Positions 22,269 to 36,540 of a stretch of DNA of 64,000 bases are shown piece after piece (position 1 is the first letter of the stretch; the number at the start of each line of letters is the position of its first letter). Both the position numbers and the translations under genes were made by a program. The notes beneath the pieces are model-generated. The model worked only from the letters and a program-made list of their open reading frames with translations. It ran no database searches and had not been told where the DNA came from. Source of the DNA: Pterobdella sp. o SKG-2022 (Eukaryota > Annelida > Clitellata > Hirudinida > Piscicolidae); the NCBI GenBank assembly GCA_964035795.1, contig OZ038320.1, positions 1,656,053-1,720,052 of the forward strand. Reading direction: 5' to 3'.

Positions 22269-25200
22269 TTTGTGGCTCACCCTAACTGCCAGCAGCATTT
22301 GACAAGCATTTGGTTTGGTCCACAGATGGGGTTCATGCAGTCTTTGGTGCTGTGGAAGAAGATGTTACTATGGATCGTGTTTACTCCTCTTGTGCCTCTT
22401 TTCTGCACTCTATATATCCTGTTGCCTCAGAGCCAGGTTATGAGGTTTGGTAGGATAGGTGAAGTCACTTTGTGATTGGTAAGTGTGGGTAAATTTGAGG
22501 TTGATAGGATGGTTTAGGGAGGGAGTAGCTGGTGTGTGTTTGGTATGTGGAAGTGGAGTGGACAAAGAAGTTGGGTTAGTGTGCGTGCGTAGGTTTATGG
22601 TGGTGTTGGTGTGAATGTGTTTGGTTGTGGTGGTGTTGGTGTTGCTGAGATTAAAAGTTCAATAGGTCATCAAAAGTAATTTTTTCAATTGAGTAAGTTC
22701 AATTGTTTTGCTAGACATTCACGTTCAAGATATGGCAATGTTTTAAGTTTATTGTGATTAGGCTTTTGTAATGCTTCAGGTTTCAAAATAAATGTGTTAA
22801 AACTTTTGAAAAACATCAAATGATGAACAGATCTCTGGACTGTTTATTGAAAGTAAGATAATAAGTTAAAAAACTCGAAGGATTTCAAAATGGCGATTGA
22901 AATGTTTCTATATTGTCGCTAGTTACAATTATCTTTGTTTTTCAGCTTTTTATTTATTTTATTTTTTCTATGTCAGAGTATTTGCAATTATATTTTTAAT
23001 GTAGAAACACATTTTCATAATCAAAATTTTTGAATTTTGAATATTTTTTTACTAAACTTTTAGTTTTTGTTTTTATTTCATGTATGAAATTTTTAATGGC
23101 GATTGCGTGATGATTGTAAGGGTGTTAATTGTTACTTTGAAGGTCTTACAGTTTACACCTTTGTGCTTTGCTTTTTTTTCAAGTTCCCATCATTTTGTTC
23201 CTTACAAAATAATTTTTGGAATTTGAAATTACTGCTTATTTTATAAATTAGTCTTTAATTAATCTTCATAATGCTTTATCATCGTTGTTGACTTTGAAAA
23301 TCTTTATAAATCAAGCAATTAGCATTAAATACACAAGCGAGTTACCACTTTTTACAGCTAGAGGGATCTACACACCTATTAAACACATGAAACCATCATA
23401 ATCCACAGCATTCATTCACCCACTTTTTTTTTACCATGTTTATTATATAGTTCAATATCACAAAAAGTCTTTTGCTGCATCAACACGTCACCACTTCTCT
23501 TTGAACTCTTCTTTTTGACCCTTCCAGATCGGCAGAGCTCTAAGATGTCCAGCCTCAAAATTCATCACGCACACTTTCAGCCACCTCTGTTTCCTTATTC
23601 TTCTCGCCGCAGCCACTTTTCGCCTAGACAACCACACCCACCCCATGACCTTCAACCTCACATCTGACCTCTTCATCTTCCACCCCAACTACACTTCGGA
23701 AGAGGGATTTTATACTTCGTATGGAAATAATTATGTGAACTTTGAAAGAGATATTTTTGGTTTGAACTCAGAGGATGCTTATGAGCAGTCTATGATGGAG
23801 TACAGAGAAAAGATGGAGAGACTGATATCGGCAACGCTGAGACCCGCTAATGTCCTTATGACCAATGTTCAAATCTGTCTTATGTTCTGGATACTAGGTG
23901 AGTGGGGGGTGGTGATGAGTTGTGGGATAGCTGGGTAGCTGAAAAAAGATAACAACACGTAAAATAACGGTATGAAGTAAATAAAAGAATAAAAAAATTA
24001 GTTGTTGGTAGATAAAAGAAGGTGAATGGCTCACACTTGTTAGAGCGGTGCTAGGTCAGAACTCTTGGTGATTATGAAGTTGTTTGGATCGTTTCAAGTC
24101 TATAATTAAACTTTGAACAAATTTTTTCTCAATTTTTACTTTTTGCTATTTAGGATTTAATTAAATTCTTTTACATGATACATTGTTTTTTATTTTTCCA
24201 GCGTTTTCTTATTTCAACTATGTGAATGTTTGCTTAGTTTCAAGCTTTGCATCTTTCCCAGTGATCTTTAATTTTTCATTTTTATAGTTTTTTTTTGGTA
24301 TTTTTTTTTTAAATTTTTTCTAATATAAAATAATGTTTGCTGCTTTTAGTTGTTATTTTATTTCCATCAGTTTTTTCTTTCTTTTTTTTCTTGTTTTTTC
24401 TTTTTTTCTTTTTTTTTCTTATTATTTTTCATTTCATCTCACTCATCCATCAATCTTCAGCATACTTCCAATCACAGATCTAATACCACAAGCCTGATTT
24501 CATAAATTAATCACTTTTTGAAAATTTTTAAAGAATAATTACCATGATTCATCAAATGAAATTAAATATTCCCATTTCGCTGAAGCTTTAAGTCACTAAT
24601 CTAGCTTAAAACCTTTAAAAAAACTTAGATTTAAATTCTTAAACAAACTTTATAAAAAATATATGTGTTCATCATCAAATTTGAACAAATTCATCAGCTC
24701 TAAGCTACATCTCAGAATGTCTTTAATCAAAGTTAAACCTAATTCCCTCTCAATTTTTCAAGTTGAATATAAAATAACTAAAAAAATTTTGCAGATTTTT
24801 TTACAAGCTTTGAAAAAACATCAGCCACCATTAAAATATAAAAAAATAATGTAAAAAAGATTCTATCTAAAAAGCTGATTTCCATACTAATATGAAATAT
24901 TTGAATTTTAATACAAGCATTATAACTTCGAAAAAAATCATGCTTTCAAACTTTTCACCAGCTATATTCCCCTCTGTACATTCATGTATCGAATTCTTAT
25001 CATTGCCATTTTTATTTTTATTCACACTCACAAAACTATCCATACCATCACTACAACCGTCCTAATTTCTCGATTATACCATTACTTATCATTCAATATG
25101 CTAGTACTCTATGCTAAGCTTATCAAATATTATTTCTTCATCATCATCACAAACCGACATGAAAAGCTATTAGCATAGACTACATTTTTCATTTTTTTTC

Positions 25201-28200
25201 ATTAATAAGTTCTATTATTATCGATACTTATGCTATTGTATTCATAATTATTTTCCCTACAATCAGTCCACCACTTCCACATTCTTTAACATCACACCAT
25301 ACTACACCCCCACACAAGAACATTTCTGCTCTCACACCTCACCAGCACTATACCAGACCACAGTTACTGTCATTTCTTCACCCAACCATCATACTACAGA
25401 CCTGCACACCACCACACCAACCCCCATCACAACATTACAGGCCTCTTATGGATGGAATGCAAGGCGTTATATAACAGTGGGTTGAGGGTATATTTATTGG
25501 ACTCTTATAATTGGATTGACTACATTGTTCTGTCTGTCTATCTTTCCTCCTATCTCCTTCGTTTCCTTGTCGACTATCGTATCAAGGTGCCTATGTAATC
25601 TAGTGATAAAGTTTTGAATAAATATATACAGATTACTATGTGTCATCAAAACATTTGACAATCAACATTATTTCCAATAAACAAAACATACCTCAAAAGG
25701 CTGCAGACACGTACTACAACGGGACGGCAAGGGCTCGAGAGGCCCTGATGCACCGCAGAGAACACCAGTACCACCAGGCCATGGACTCTATCTTCACTGA
25801 TAACAACCAACACGGCTACTTCATGAAGGCCTGTTAGTGGAGGGTTTGGTAATATATTGATCTGTTGGAGATCAGTTAGGTAGAGAATTTAATGTGGTAG
25901 ATTGTTTTGTGCTCTTTTGCTTAAAATTGTGTTTTTGATAGATTTTAGTTCATAGAATCTTTGAAGTTTGATGATTTTTTGTTGATGTTTTTTTTTCATA
26001 TTACTTCAAAAAATAAATTCATGATAAAATGAAATGCTTTATAATAAGCTAGTTACTCGCTTCAACCCAAAATCCCCACGACAAACGTCGTGCTCAAACC
26101 TCCTTTACGAAACAGCACGATTCGAGTGGAAGCCAGATGACCCAGAGATTGTGTCAGACGTGTTGTTTGCAGTGGCAAATGTGTTGAGCATAGCAAGGAC
26201 AACGTACCTAATGCCTGCGTTTGAGGTGCTTGGACCCCTGCAAATATCCCTCGGTCGCATGATTGGGGATCTCACGCGGTTTCTTGTCCTCTTCACCCTG
26301 GTCTGTGTGGCTTTTTTGGGAATGTTTTTGTGTGTTTTTATTTATTTATGTATGTGTTTTTTTTTTGTGTGTAGATATTTTTTTTTGGTTTTTGTTTGTG
26401 TGTTTTCGCTCATGTGTGTTTTCGGTTCTATGTTTTTTTTCGTTTTTTTTTGTTTATCTTATGTTTTGTTTTTTCTTGTGTTTTCTTTTATGTTAGTTTT
26501 TATTTATAAGTGTTTTTGCTTATCTGTTGATTTTTATTTGTGTGTTTCTAATTTTCAATTTTTCTTCTGTATGATTATTACATTTTTTTGTTTTCTTTGT
26601 TTATACATATTGGTGAGCGTGTGTTTGCGAAGAAGGAGAGTTTTTGTGTTGGTGCTTTTAATCTATATGAATGATGAGGCGTGAAATATTTTAGCCTTGT
26701 GTGTGTTTGTAGTTGTTTGTGTCTGTGTGTGTTTGTGAGAACGCAAAAAAAAATTAAAAGTACATAAAAATATAAAATCTTCCTGTGAGAAAAAAAGACA
26801 AGCACGCAATTTTTTCATATAATTCAAATCTTTTAAAACAAAACTCGTGAAAATAAAATCTAAAAATATCAAAAACTTGAAATTGTAATAAACTTCGAAA
26901 AAACTTCGAGTATAACCAAGAAAAGAATTTCAATTTTAATTTTATGTAAATGTTAAAAAATTTCGTATGTTTAGTGTTATTTGCAGTTCTTTAAAATGCA
27001 TTTCTCAAGTTCAACTATTTCTAAAATTATTTTTTACAACTATCATGCCATCATAAGATATTGAAGACAAAACATGGAATGTTTTTTTTTGGAAAATTAA
27101 TGTATCAGATAAGAACTGAAATAGAACTGCCAAATGAAGAATTCAATTTGTGAAAAAAAAAAAAATAAAAAGGATGATGATGAAAAATAAAGTAATGAAA
27201 ACACCAAAAATTGTGTAAAAATATTTAAATAAAAAAAATTGAAAAACAAACGAAACTTTAGAAAACAATAATTATAACCAAAAAACAAAAAAACAGCTGA
27301 AAAAAAAACAAAAAAAATCCGACAAAACGACAAAAATAACCACAAAAAACAAAAAATACAACCACACAAAACAACAAACACAACCACAAAAACTCAATCA
27401 GGTGTTGTTCGCCTTCATGGTTGGTCTCCATAATCTTTATTGGTACTATGGCTCTCAGACTTACAAGAAGGTGGGTCAGCACATATATTACATTTTTTTT
27501 TTTTTCAAATCATTATTTCAATTTTTTTGTTTTATTTTTTGTTTATAGATTTTTGGTCATTTATATTTATTTTTTTATTCATAATTTATTTTTAACTTTT
27601 CAATTTTTTCATTTTATTCATTTGTTTCTCTAATTTTTAATTTATTTATATAATCATAATTAAACACCCAAGACATTCATACATCATCAACCTTACACCA
27701 ATATTCCCTCAGGAGGGCACTGACAAACTGGTACACACGTCAGAGGCTTTCCAAGGGTTTGCCACTGAACATTCATTTGTTTTCTTTTCGTTTTTCCTTG
27801 TATCTACTATACCATAAAACAACTACAAACAACCTCATTACACCTCACGTACACAGCCTTCCAAGAACCCTGTACAGCTTGTTCTGGAGCATGTTTGGTC
27901 TTGTTCAAATAGACAGTGTTGAAATCAGGTATTTATTATGCAGTTCAAAAACTAATGATTTTTTCATATATGAATGTTTTTTCATCAAAATATTACGATC
28001 TCGAACACACAGAAGCCAGCATAAAATTAAAATAAAAACCTTGTATTCACTAACACAAACCCCCACTTTTTCAAACCACGCAGAAAATCCGCACCAGCTC
28101 TTTCTTCCCACAAAAACACTTAACACTCTCATCAACCCAGATACCCAAGCAAGGAGAAAAGCAATGACTTTGCGCACAACTTTCCAGGTGGCAACCACGC

Positions 28201-31200
28201 AACCTCCATCGTGGAAGGAGTTGGAATGTTCCTTTTTGCTCTGTACCACGTGGCCATCATCATTGTGCTTGTCAATATGCTTATTGCTATGATGAGTCAT
28301 TCTTTTGAGGATATCCAGGTTTGGGTTTTTCGTGGGAGAAAAAGATTTGGGGAAATATATTGTTAGATTAGTTTTTATGACATCCGATTTCAACAAAAAT
28401 AGAAAAAACTGACATTGTATGAACTCAAATCATTCAAACTAACTACTCACATGTAAAACAAACTTCAAAACTACCCGCTTCATAACAAAAAAAACTAAAA
28501 CCACTCTTCTACACAGACTGATTGCGACGTTGAATGGAAGTTTGCAAGAACAGGTTTATGGATGAACTACATAGACAATGGAAGCACTCTGCCTGTCCCC
28601 TTCAACATGGTACCCACTCCCAAAACTTTTGTGTATCTGTACCAGTGGGCCCGTGGTCTAATGTTGTGTACCCATTTGGATCACAAGATCAAACATAGCC
28701 CTGCCAGGAAGCAGAACTTCATAAAGGTTGTTTGTATTCACGTAATGTAATGGGGTGTTTATGAAGCGCTTTTCCTTATAGATCAAAGCACTCGCTACAA
28801 ATTTAATGTAGCGAAAACACCGTGAAACAGGTGCTAATTTTTGGCCCACGTGGGATAGAATCCAGTAACTTTAGATAATTAATCTAGTGCTCTACCAGCT
28901 GAGCTATACAATCATCATAGAATTATTTTAAGTTCAATATAGAAAATCGGTTTAAAATGTATTTTGGGTGTTTATGGTTTTTACTTGGTGAAAAGATATT
29001 TTATTTTCTTATTTGCGATTTCACATTATTCAGCAATTATGTAACATAACAAATGAATTAATAGAATTTTTAAAACCAGATTATTAAAATATTTTCAAAA
29101 AATATTTTTTTTTTTTTAAAATCTTATATTCAGCTCATATCCAAAAACCTGTGTTAAAAAAATTTTAAGTTTGGAATCATAAAAGAAAAAAATTGGTCGC
29201 CTACAGCAGTATAAACTGATATGAATATTATTATTATTTCCATCAGCTGTGTGGTTCAAGTCTGCTTCATTTACCTAATACCGATATCTTGTACAGTATT
29301 AAACAGCTTAGTTAACACTTTAAAATATTTTCGTCAAAAATATTTCCGAATGTAATTTAAACCATGAGCTCGTATGATAAGTTTTTCCAGTGGTAATTTT
29401 TAATGCACAAGATAATTTCGATTTGAACAAATACAGACCGGCTTACATTTTTCCAAGTTTAACATTGCACACACCAAGTAGCGCACTGTGCAACTTATCA
29501 ATTACTTAACATAAATCCCATTTAGGGGGCGATTTAAAGGTCGACTTACTTACATATAACCCAACTAACTACCCCACAAACCCACCCCTCTCAGCGCAAA
29601 CGAGCCACAGTGTGTGAGAACCTGCACTTGGAAATGGGAGAGCATTCCTACAGTGATATTTTGCAAAGATTAGTTAGAAGGTATATGTTTAAGCTAGAGA
29701 GACAGAAAGAGGAGAGTTAGTTTTTTCCATCTTTATGCTTTTTTGTGGCTTTTTTTGGTAGTATTTTGCGTATTTTTTTATTTTTTATTTTTCTGTTAAC
29801 GATTTTTGCATTTATTTTGGATGTTTTGTATTAGAGTAATTCACGTATAAAAAAACCCGATTAAACGTTCCATTTTTAGCATGATTTATATTTTTGATAC
29901 ATGATTTGAAAATTTTTATAGTTACTCCAAAAGTCACCATTTTTTCATCATCATAACTACAATTAATATTTTCATTTTTTATATTAAAGACAAGGAAAGC
30001 ATAAATGTGGCTGGAGAAGGCTTGGTTGGAAGCACAGCCATCAACATCGACAACCGGGAAGGTAGGCGTTATAAAAAATAAACATATCATTTTAGTTTTT
30101 TTACTGCAGCCTTCATTATAGTTTCTTTAATTAGCAAAAAAAAATTAGGTTTCTCTAATTATTTTTTTTTTAATTTTTTTTCAAAAAAGGTCTTTTTTTG
30201 TTGAGAATCATTCATTGATCACATGAGCGATCATTCTAGCTTCCATGCCTCTCAATCTCTCATCAATCACTTGAAATCAATATAGAACCCTATAACTTTG
30301 AATATTTTAAAATCTTTAAAAAATTGTTATTCATTTATTTTTCATCGCATTCATCTTTTTGGCTATCTGGACCTTCTATCTTCATCCATCATTTCTTTCA
30401 ATGGATATAAGTTCATCCATCCATCATCATCTGTTAAATAAGTTTGAACATATCGAAAATTTTAGTTTTTAAAAACCATAAATGCATGTAAAGTTTTCTT
30501 TGTTTGTAAAAAAAAAAGTTCATCAGTTCAATTTTGTATGTTTCATTTTTATGTATTCATCGATTCATTTTTATATTGTCTAATCACTTTTCCTTCTACG
30601 CAACCGCTCATCTCTCCACTCTCCATCCAGGACCCAGCTCTCCGCCGGGCTACAAAACGGTGGCTGATACGGAGTGTGGCACCTCGAGGCGTAAAGCTTC
30701 TGTCAAGTGCAAATCCAAGCAACGATCTAGACAGATTAGTGGAGGTTTGAACTTTTAATTTGGTGAATAATCAATTTGTTCGAGTTTCAATATTAGTTAG
30801 CTGTTGTTTAAAACCAGCGGTCATCAACATCTATTTCACTTTTTATATTAAATTTTTCAAATTCCATACAGTAACTTCAATTTGAGAAAAAAATATTTTT
30901 TCGAAACGTTTTTGTCTAATTGAACTACTTCAAACCACCCTCCACTCTTGCTACCCTACAGCACAAGGAAGTCAACAACTACAAGTTAGTCAGCAGTCTC
31001 AAGTGCAACTCTTGTGCATTCCTCAGCTAGATGCCATACAACGTACCTTGAGGGTCCTTGATGTTAGGTTGCAGCATGTGCAGAACAGTACCAGAGAAGA
31101 TGAAAAGGTGATTAAATTGGTATCGGGTATTTTTTTGTCTTGTTTGAGGTTTTGATTAGTTTTCTCTAGCTTCAAAAATCAAAAAGTGTATTGATAAGGA

Positions 31201-31754
31201 TAATCATACGAATCAACAATAAACAAAATTAATGAGTAGTAAAAATGCCACTTAAAGGTGAGGGACGACATAGACCACATAAGGAAACTGATGTCTGAGA
31301 ACCAGAATGCCCTTCTCACTGTTGTATGTCATTATCATTATGTATTTCTCATTCATTCAACATATTCATATATACTCACCGAAAATTCAAACAATTTTGT
31401 TTTTTTATATTCATCAAGACTCACAGTAGAGCATGTTTTATATACCCACCCACAAACCCTGGTAAGGTGACAGTTCTGTCATCGATTCAAGAGGAGGTTC
31501 GGAGGCTAAGCATAGCAGCTCACAGTGGCCCTCTGCAGATCCATGCCCCCACCCGCAACCTTTCCTTCACCTCTTCCACCGCTCTCAAACATCGCAGAAA
31601 AAACTCTGACGCATCCAATATGGCCGCTCTGACGTCACACAAACCGCCGAAACTTAAGCAGCATAAAATGTCGTCATCATTCCAACAGGAAGTGCCAGTG
31701 AATGACCTTTCTAAACGAAATTCTGAAGTGAAAGATGTGTCTTCCGTTGTTTAA
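22269..31754 (+). CDS. TRPC-type cation channel, contig 2 copy (pre-S1 to stop)
   Basis: Exons: 22269-22436, 23528-23897, 25441-25586, 25700-25832, 26116-26300, 27402-27470, 27713-27756, 27857-27928, 28141-28318, 28517-28726, 29595-29715, 29990-30061, 30631-30744, 30962-31107, 31258-31323, 31467-31754; 793 residues in one consistent frame. S5 reads RFLVLFTL then [16 protein letters not shown] across the 26300/27402 junction. The pore helix is [13 protein letters not shown]6 is [21 protein letters not shown]. The TRP box is DVEWKFAR followed by [32 protein letters not shown] helix matches the calmodulin/IP3-receptor binding region. A C-terminal coiled-coil-like stretch ([30 protein letters not shown]) follows. 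The end SSVV is a possible class I PDZ ligand. The two 5'-most exons of contig 1 are absent here because contig 2 starts inside their intron. Very likely the same locus as the other two TRPC pieces. Confidence 0.95.
28743..28910 (-). mobile_element. tRNA-derived SINE, copy 1
   Basis: On the minus strand it begins TATAGCTCAGCTGGTAGAGC (A box of a tRNA gene), continues with a decayed anticodon arm and a GGATTCTATCCCACGTGGGCC B-box region, then a body with CGCTACATTAAATTTGTAGCG and AAGCGCTTCATAAA. The body is shared with the element at 56818-56956. It lies in a TRPC intron, antisense to the gene. Confidence 0.7.
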
Positions 31755-32015
31755 TTTTAAATTATATTCCGTGTTTTGGCTTGACTCTTTCCGTTTCTCT
31801 ATTTGTTTTTTCACTGCTTCGAAATTCAGTTTTTTTCTAGTTTTTTCAAAATTTTATGTTGTTTTGACTTCAATAATTTTATACTTGCTTACTCTTTTTC
31901 ATTCTTTCCTATACCACTATCATCTATCATTTCATCTCTTTCCGCTCTATGGTAGAATCGCCTCCCCTCAAAGCAATAAGCTGTTGGCATTCGCTTGGTC
32001 TACTGATGAATGTGC

Positions 32016-32021
32016 AATAAA
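32016..32021 (+). terminator. TRPC polyadenylation signal AATAAA (contig 2 copy)
   Basis: First AATAAA after the TRPC stop codon at 31752-31754, about 260 bases downstream; the equivalent in contig 3 is 50581-50586. Confidence 0.6.
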
Positions 32022-32461
32022 AAATATTTTTCTGTTATTTATTTTATTTTTATAAAGTAGCAACAGTAGACTTATCATATTTTTTTTCTCCATAAAAAGT
32101 CCAGAGTAAAAATTTTATAAAAGAAAAATTCATATTTGCATTTCAACGAAGATTTTGTAACTTTGTCTATTAAAAATTGAAAAATATGACTTAAAATGTG
32201 TGTTCTAATTTTAAAAACACTAATAGTCTTATTCAACCCATGCTAACATGAAAACTGGCTTTAAAGTATGATACATGACTTGTTGATTCAAATGACAACC
32301 ATATAAAACAACGTATGTTTAAATTGAAAGGTAAATTCGTCATATACCACTTTTGATTCCACTGACCATTTTAGTCCATTTGGTTTTGTTGGTTTCAATT
32401 AAATTCATTGGTGTCAAGTTTTTTTGCTTTCTATTTATAAGAGAATTGTCTAGGAAATTGG

Positions 32462-33211
<750 letters not shown>

Positions 33212-33649
33212 AAGCTACTCAATAAAAACAGTATATAGAAAAAATTATTCTGAAGCGCTTGAATTAAAGAAATACCAAGTAGGCATTATAGCAAGCCACA
33301 AGTTTTGCTATAGCTAAAAACATATCGTTATGTTGGGCTGATTATCCATCTAGTTTCAATGAAACTTTTAGATAAATAGTGAAATAAATATAAACGTTGT
33401 TGCGAAAAGGCAATATTTTAAAATGGAGGCAAAGATTACATGAATTATTTTTTGAGTATTTCAATGTGGTTTGAGCTGGTGACATTTCTATCCGTGTTTG
33501 TTTGAACCTTATTTGAGATGCAATGATATAATCTTATCAGAGTAATCTAACGAGCTTACTACCTGTTCTTTCCCTAAAAAGAATTAACCACAACCAAACT
33601 TGATATTACAAGAAATATATATGCACAAAAAACTCAGAAAGATTTCAAG

Positions 33650-34831
33650 TCATTTAAACCTCAATTCGAATATCAACTCTTCCTTATAATCATCATCACC
33701 ATCTTTTCTTTTTTTGCTTTTTCCTTCCTTTTTTTTTTTTTTTTCCTCTTCTGTTTCTGATGTCGACTCTTTTTTTTCCCTCTTTTCTTTTTCCGCTTTT
33801 TCTTCTTCTCTTCTTTCTCTTTCCGTCTTCTCTTTATCCCTTTTTTCTTTTTCATTCCTTTCTCTTTCTTCTCTTTCTCTTTCCCTTTTTTCTCTTTCTC
33901 TTTCTCTTTCCCTTTTTTCTCTTTCTCTTTCTCTTTCTCTTTCTTCCTCTTCTTTTTCTCTTTTTTTTCTTTCACTTCTTTGTCTTTCTTTTTCCCTTTC
34001 TCTTTCTCTTTCTTCCTCTTCTTTTACCCTCCTTTCTCTTTCCGCTTTTTCTCGTTCCTTTCTTTCTATTTCTTCCTTCTCTCTTTCTCTCTTTTCTTTC
34101 TCCTCCCTTTCTTTTTCCGCTTTTTCTTTTTCCATTCTGTCTCTTTCCTCTTTTTCTCTTTGTGCCTTTTCTCTTTCCAATTTTTCTCTTTCCATTCTTT
34201 CTTTCTCTTCTCTTTCTTTTCCCGCTTTTTCATTTTCTGTTTTTTCTGCTTTTAATCTCTCCGCTTCTTTTTTTTCCGCCTTCTCTTCTTCCGCTCTTTC
34301 CGCTTTTAATTTTTCTGCTTTTTCATTTTCTTTTTTTTGTTTTTCTTTTTCAGCTCTTTCTTTTTCTTTTTCCATTATTTTTCTTCTTAACTCAGCATCT
34401 CTTTTTTCTTTAATTAACTTTTCTTTGGCTTTTTTTTCTCTATTTAAATTCACTGAAACTATTTTATCTGAAACAATAAATTTACACATTATAAATATTT
34501 CTTAATCTTCAAGTGCATTTTCTAAAAAGAAAATAAATTCAATATTTTTTTGTCATTTGGCATTTATTTCCAAGAAATACAACCTTGAAAAAAGATTAGT
34601 AGTAAATAAGAACAAATCTCAATAAAACTGTTCAACAAAAAAAGCGTAAAGGTGCTTACTTCTCGTGGCCTCTATCATGAAGACCAGTGAAGCAAAGATG
34701 AAGATGAGAAGCACCAAGAAATTTAAATTTGTTCTCGACTCTTTCATTTTAAGCGGGTCCCCGTCGTGCTCTGTCATTAGTGTCTGTTTTAACATTTCTA
34801 CAATCAAGCTTTCAATTTTAAATTTATCCAT
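33650..34831 (-). CDS. Single-pass membrane protein with long Lys/Glu helix (triadin/junctin-like layout), copy 1
   Basis: Two exons, 34660-34831 and 33650-34467, joined at a GTAAGC donor and TTTCAG acceptor with matching phase; 329 residues. Residues 1-35 are a polar N-terminus without a signal peptide. About 36-54 is one membrane helix (NFLVLLIFIFASLVFMIEA). The rest is a 260-residue Lys/Glu/Arg-rich segment of ER/K type (EKEKERAEKEKQKKENEK and similar), expected to form a single stable helix, ending in an acidic tail (DGDDDYKEELIFEL). The N-terminal anchor plus KEKE tail recalls triadin, junctin and aspartyl beta-hydroxylase variants of the ER/SR, but the composition is too simple to prove homology. 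The Ser/Phe frames on the + strand are shadows. Confidence 0.6.
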
Positions 34832-34861
34832 TTAACAAACAACAACACGCCATTATGGTTT

Positions 34862-34925
34862 GAGGCAGATATTTGGACCAAGCCTTGAATCTAACGTTTA
34901 AAACCACTAAGCTATATAGCCTGGT
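34862..34925 (-). repeat. Possible decayed tRNA-like SINE head
   Basis: Minus strand reads GGCTATATAGCTTAGTGG, resembling a tRNA acceptor plus A box, then an AGATTCAAGG B-box-like word. No clear arms or tail. A redundant copy is at 53439-53502. Confidence 0.25.
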
Positions 34926-35514
34926 TTAATTCATAGAAGTGAATTACAAATGTAATAAATGTTTTGAACCTTTTGCAGGCATTTGTCCATAAAGATCTTC
35001 CTCGTCTATTTGGTACATGTTGTCCGTTATTGCTTGTGAGGCAACTGATTGCATAATAATCATTATTTGTCAAAGTAAAAATAAATGAGTGCTTTAAGTA
35101 ATTAATTCATGAAAATTTTTGTGTGATGAATTTGAGTTCAAAGGTCATAAAACTCCGTGTAAAGGTTAACCTCAGTTGAACTTACGTATTTTTGGGTGTT
35201 GGATGCATTTGATATATCAACATAATGTTATTTCATTGTATTGGAATATAAATGCTAAATTTATTGGAAAAATTAACTTGATTTAAAACTCTCTCACTTT
35301 TTGCTAACAAGACTGGGCCTGGAAGCAAAAAGACGAAATTTAAAATATTTTAAAGAGATTTTGATTATGATAATAAAAACAAAAAAATGAAGCTTTATGC
35401 CTTCTACACAAGCTTTTAGAAGTAGAACCTCAGTCACTTGACTCCACATACGACAATGGTTTTTTAATTAGAGTTAATTTTAAATTATAATTCCGAAATT
35501 TTTATTGCAATCGT

Positions 35515-36540
35515 ATGCATCTTTCTGCTTCTCAATCTGCATATCGCCGAGGTAGAAGTACAAGTGATATAGTAAAGACCCACAAATGGCTAAGCGCATT
35601 AAACCAAAAAAAAGAGAGTTTCAAAATACTAGGAGTAGACCTGAATAGTGCTTTCGACACTATAGATCGGGGAAAATTATTGGAGATACTAAAAAACATA
35701 ATAAAACCCAACAATCTCAGAATAATATACACACTATTAAATGGAACTGGAATAAACGTTCGTTTTGGAAGTATAACAACCAGAGTCAATACAGAAATAG
35801 GATCTCCTCAAGGAGATGGACTCAGTCTCATTCTTTTTGTGGTATACATGGAAGCGGCTCTCAGATAAGCTCGATCTCAGCTCAAAAACGAAATCATACT
35901 TGAAATGATCTACGCAGACGACATTGACCTCATAGTTGAAAACGACAAGGCTGTTAAATCTTGTATCAGTTTAATAAACAAAACTTTTCAGAAATGGAAA
36001 CTTAGATGCAACCTGTCTAAAAGAAGTCACCAATCTTGAAAAAAGCAAAGATGAATCTTTCCTATACTCACATGTAACTCTGGAGTATGGGCTCTCAAAA
36101 CAAAATCTTGGCAATTCATTGATGCCCACCACAGGAAACAACTAAGAAAACTAATGGGCATTACTTACCCTAGAGTTATCAGTAACAAGACTCTGAAAAA
36201 ACCAAAAATATTCCTATAAGCCAACATGCCGCTAAACTTCGGTGGAGTCTGTTAGGTCACATTCTGAGATCGAATAAAAACTTGCCAGCCAGGAAAGCAA
36301 TGGAGATATACTTCAAAAACATCGAAACAAAATACCCTAGTTTTAGAAGAAGACCTTGTATAACACTACCAACTGTCTTATCAGAAGACCTAAAAAGAGC
36401 CGAAACAAATGCTTCACGGGAAAGCATCAAAATATCACTATAAACGATTTAACTGAACTTCGCAAGATAGCAGAAGACAGAAAACAATGGAAACTTCTCG
36501 TTGAAACAATTAACCTCAACTATTCTTTCCAACAACAATA
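35515..36540 (+). mobile_element. Non-LTR retrotransposon reverse transcriptase fragment, copy 1
   Basis: Opens with SQSAYRRGRSTSDIV, then LGVDLNSAFDTIDRGKLLE (first catalytic Asp), TEIGSPQGDGLSLILFVVY, a stop at about 35866, then in the same frame MIYADDIDLIVEN with the catalytic Asp pair. Further stops and frameshifts follow; the C-terminal part has DAHHRKQLRKLMGITYPRV and HILRSNKN-like motifs. Same family as the fragments at 5460-6420 and 7440-8460. Dead copy with intact active-site residues but broken frame. The border between common and contig-specific sequence (36863) is about 320 bases downstream. Confidence 0.85.

Larger units (their letters stand above)
20160..26319. repeat. Segment A, copy 2 (identical to 13800-19959)
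   Basis: Start of contig 2. Contains the same intron DNA, LINE fragment, foldback element and TRPC exons as copy 1 at a constant offset of 6360 bases. Confidence 0.95.

Noticed and set aside
33714..34505. Ser/Phe- and Phe/Leu-rich + strand frames
   Set aside because: Shadows of the Lys/Glu-rich exon; the minus strand has the matching first exon with a membrane helix.
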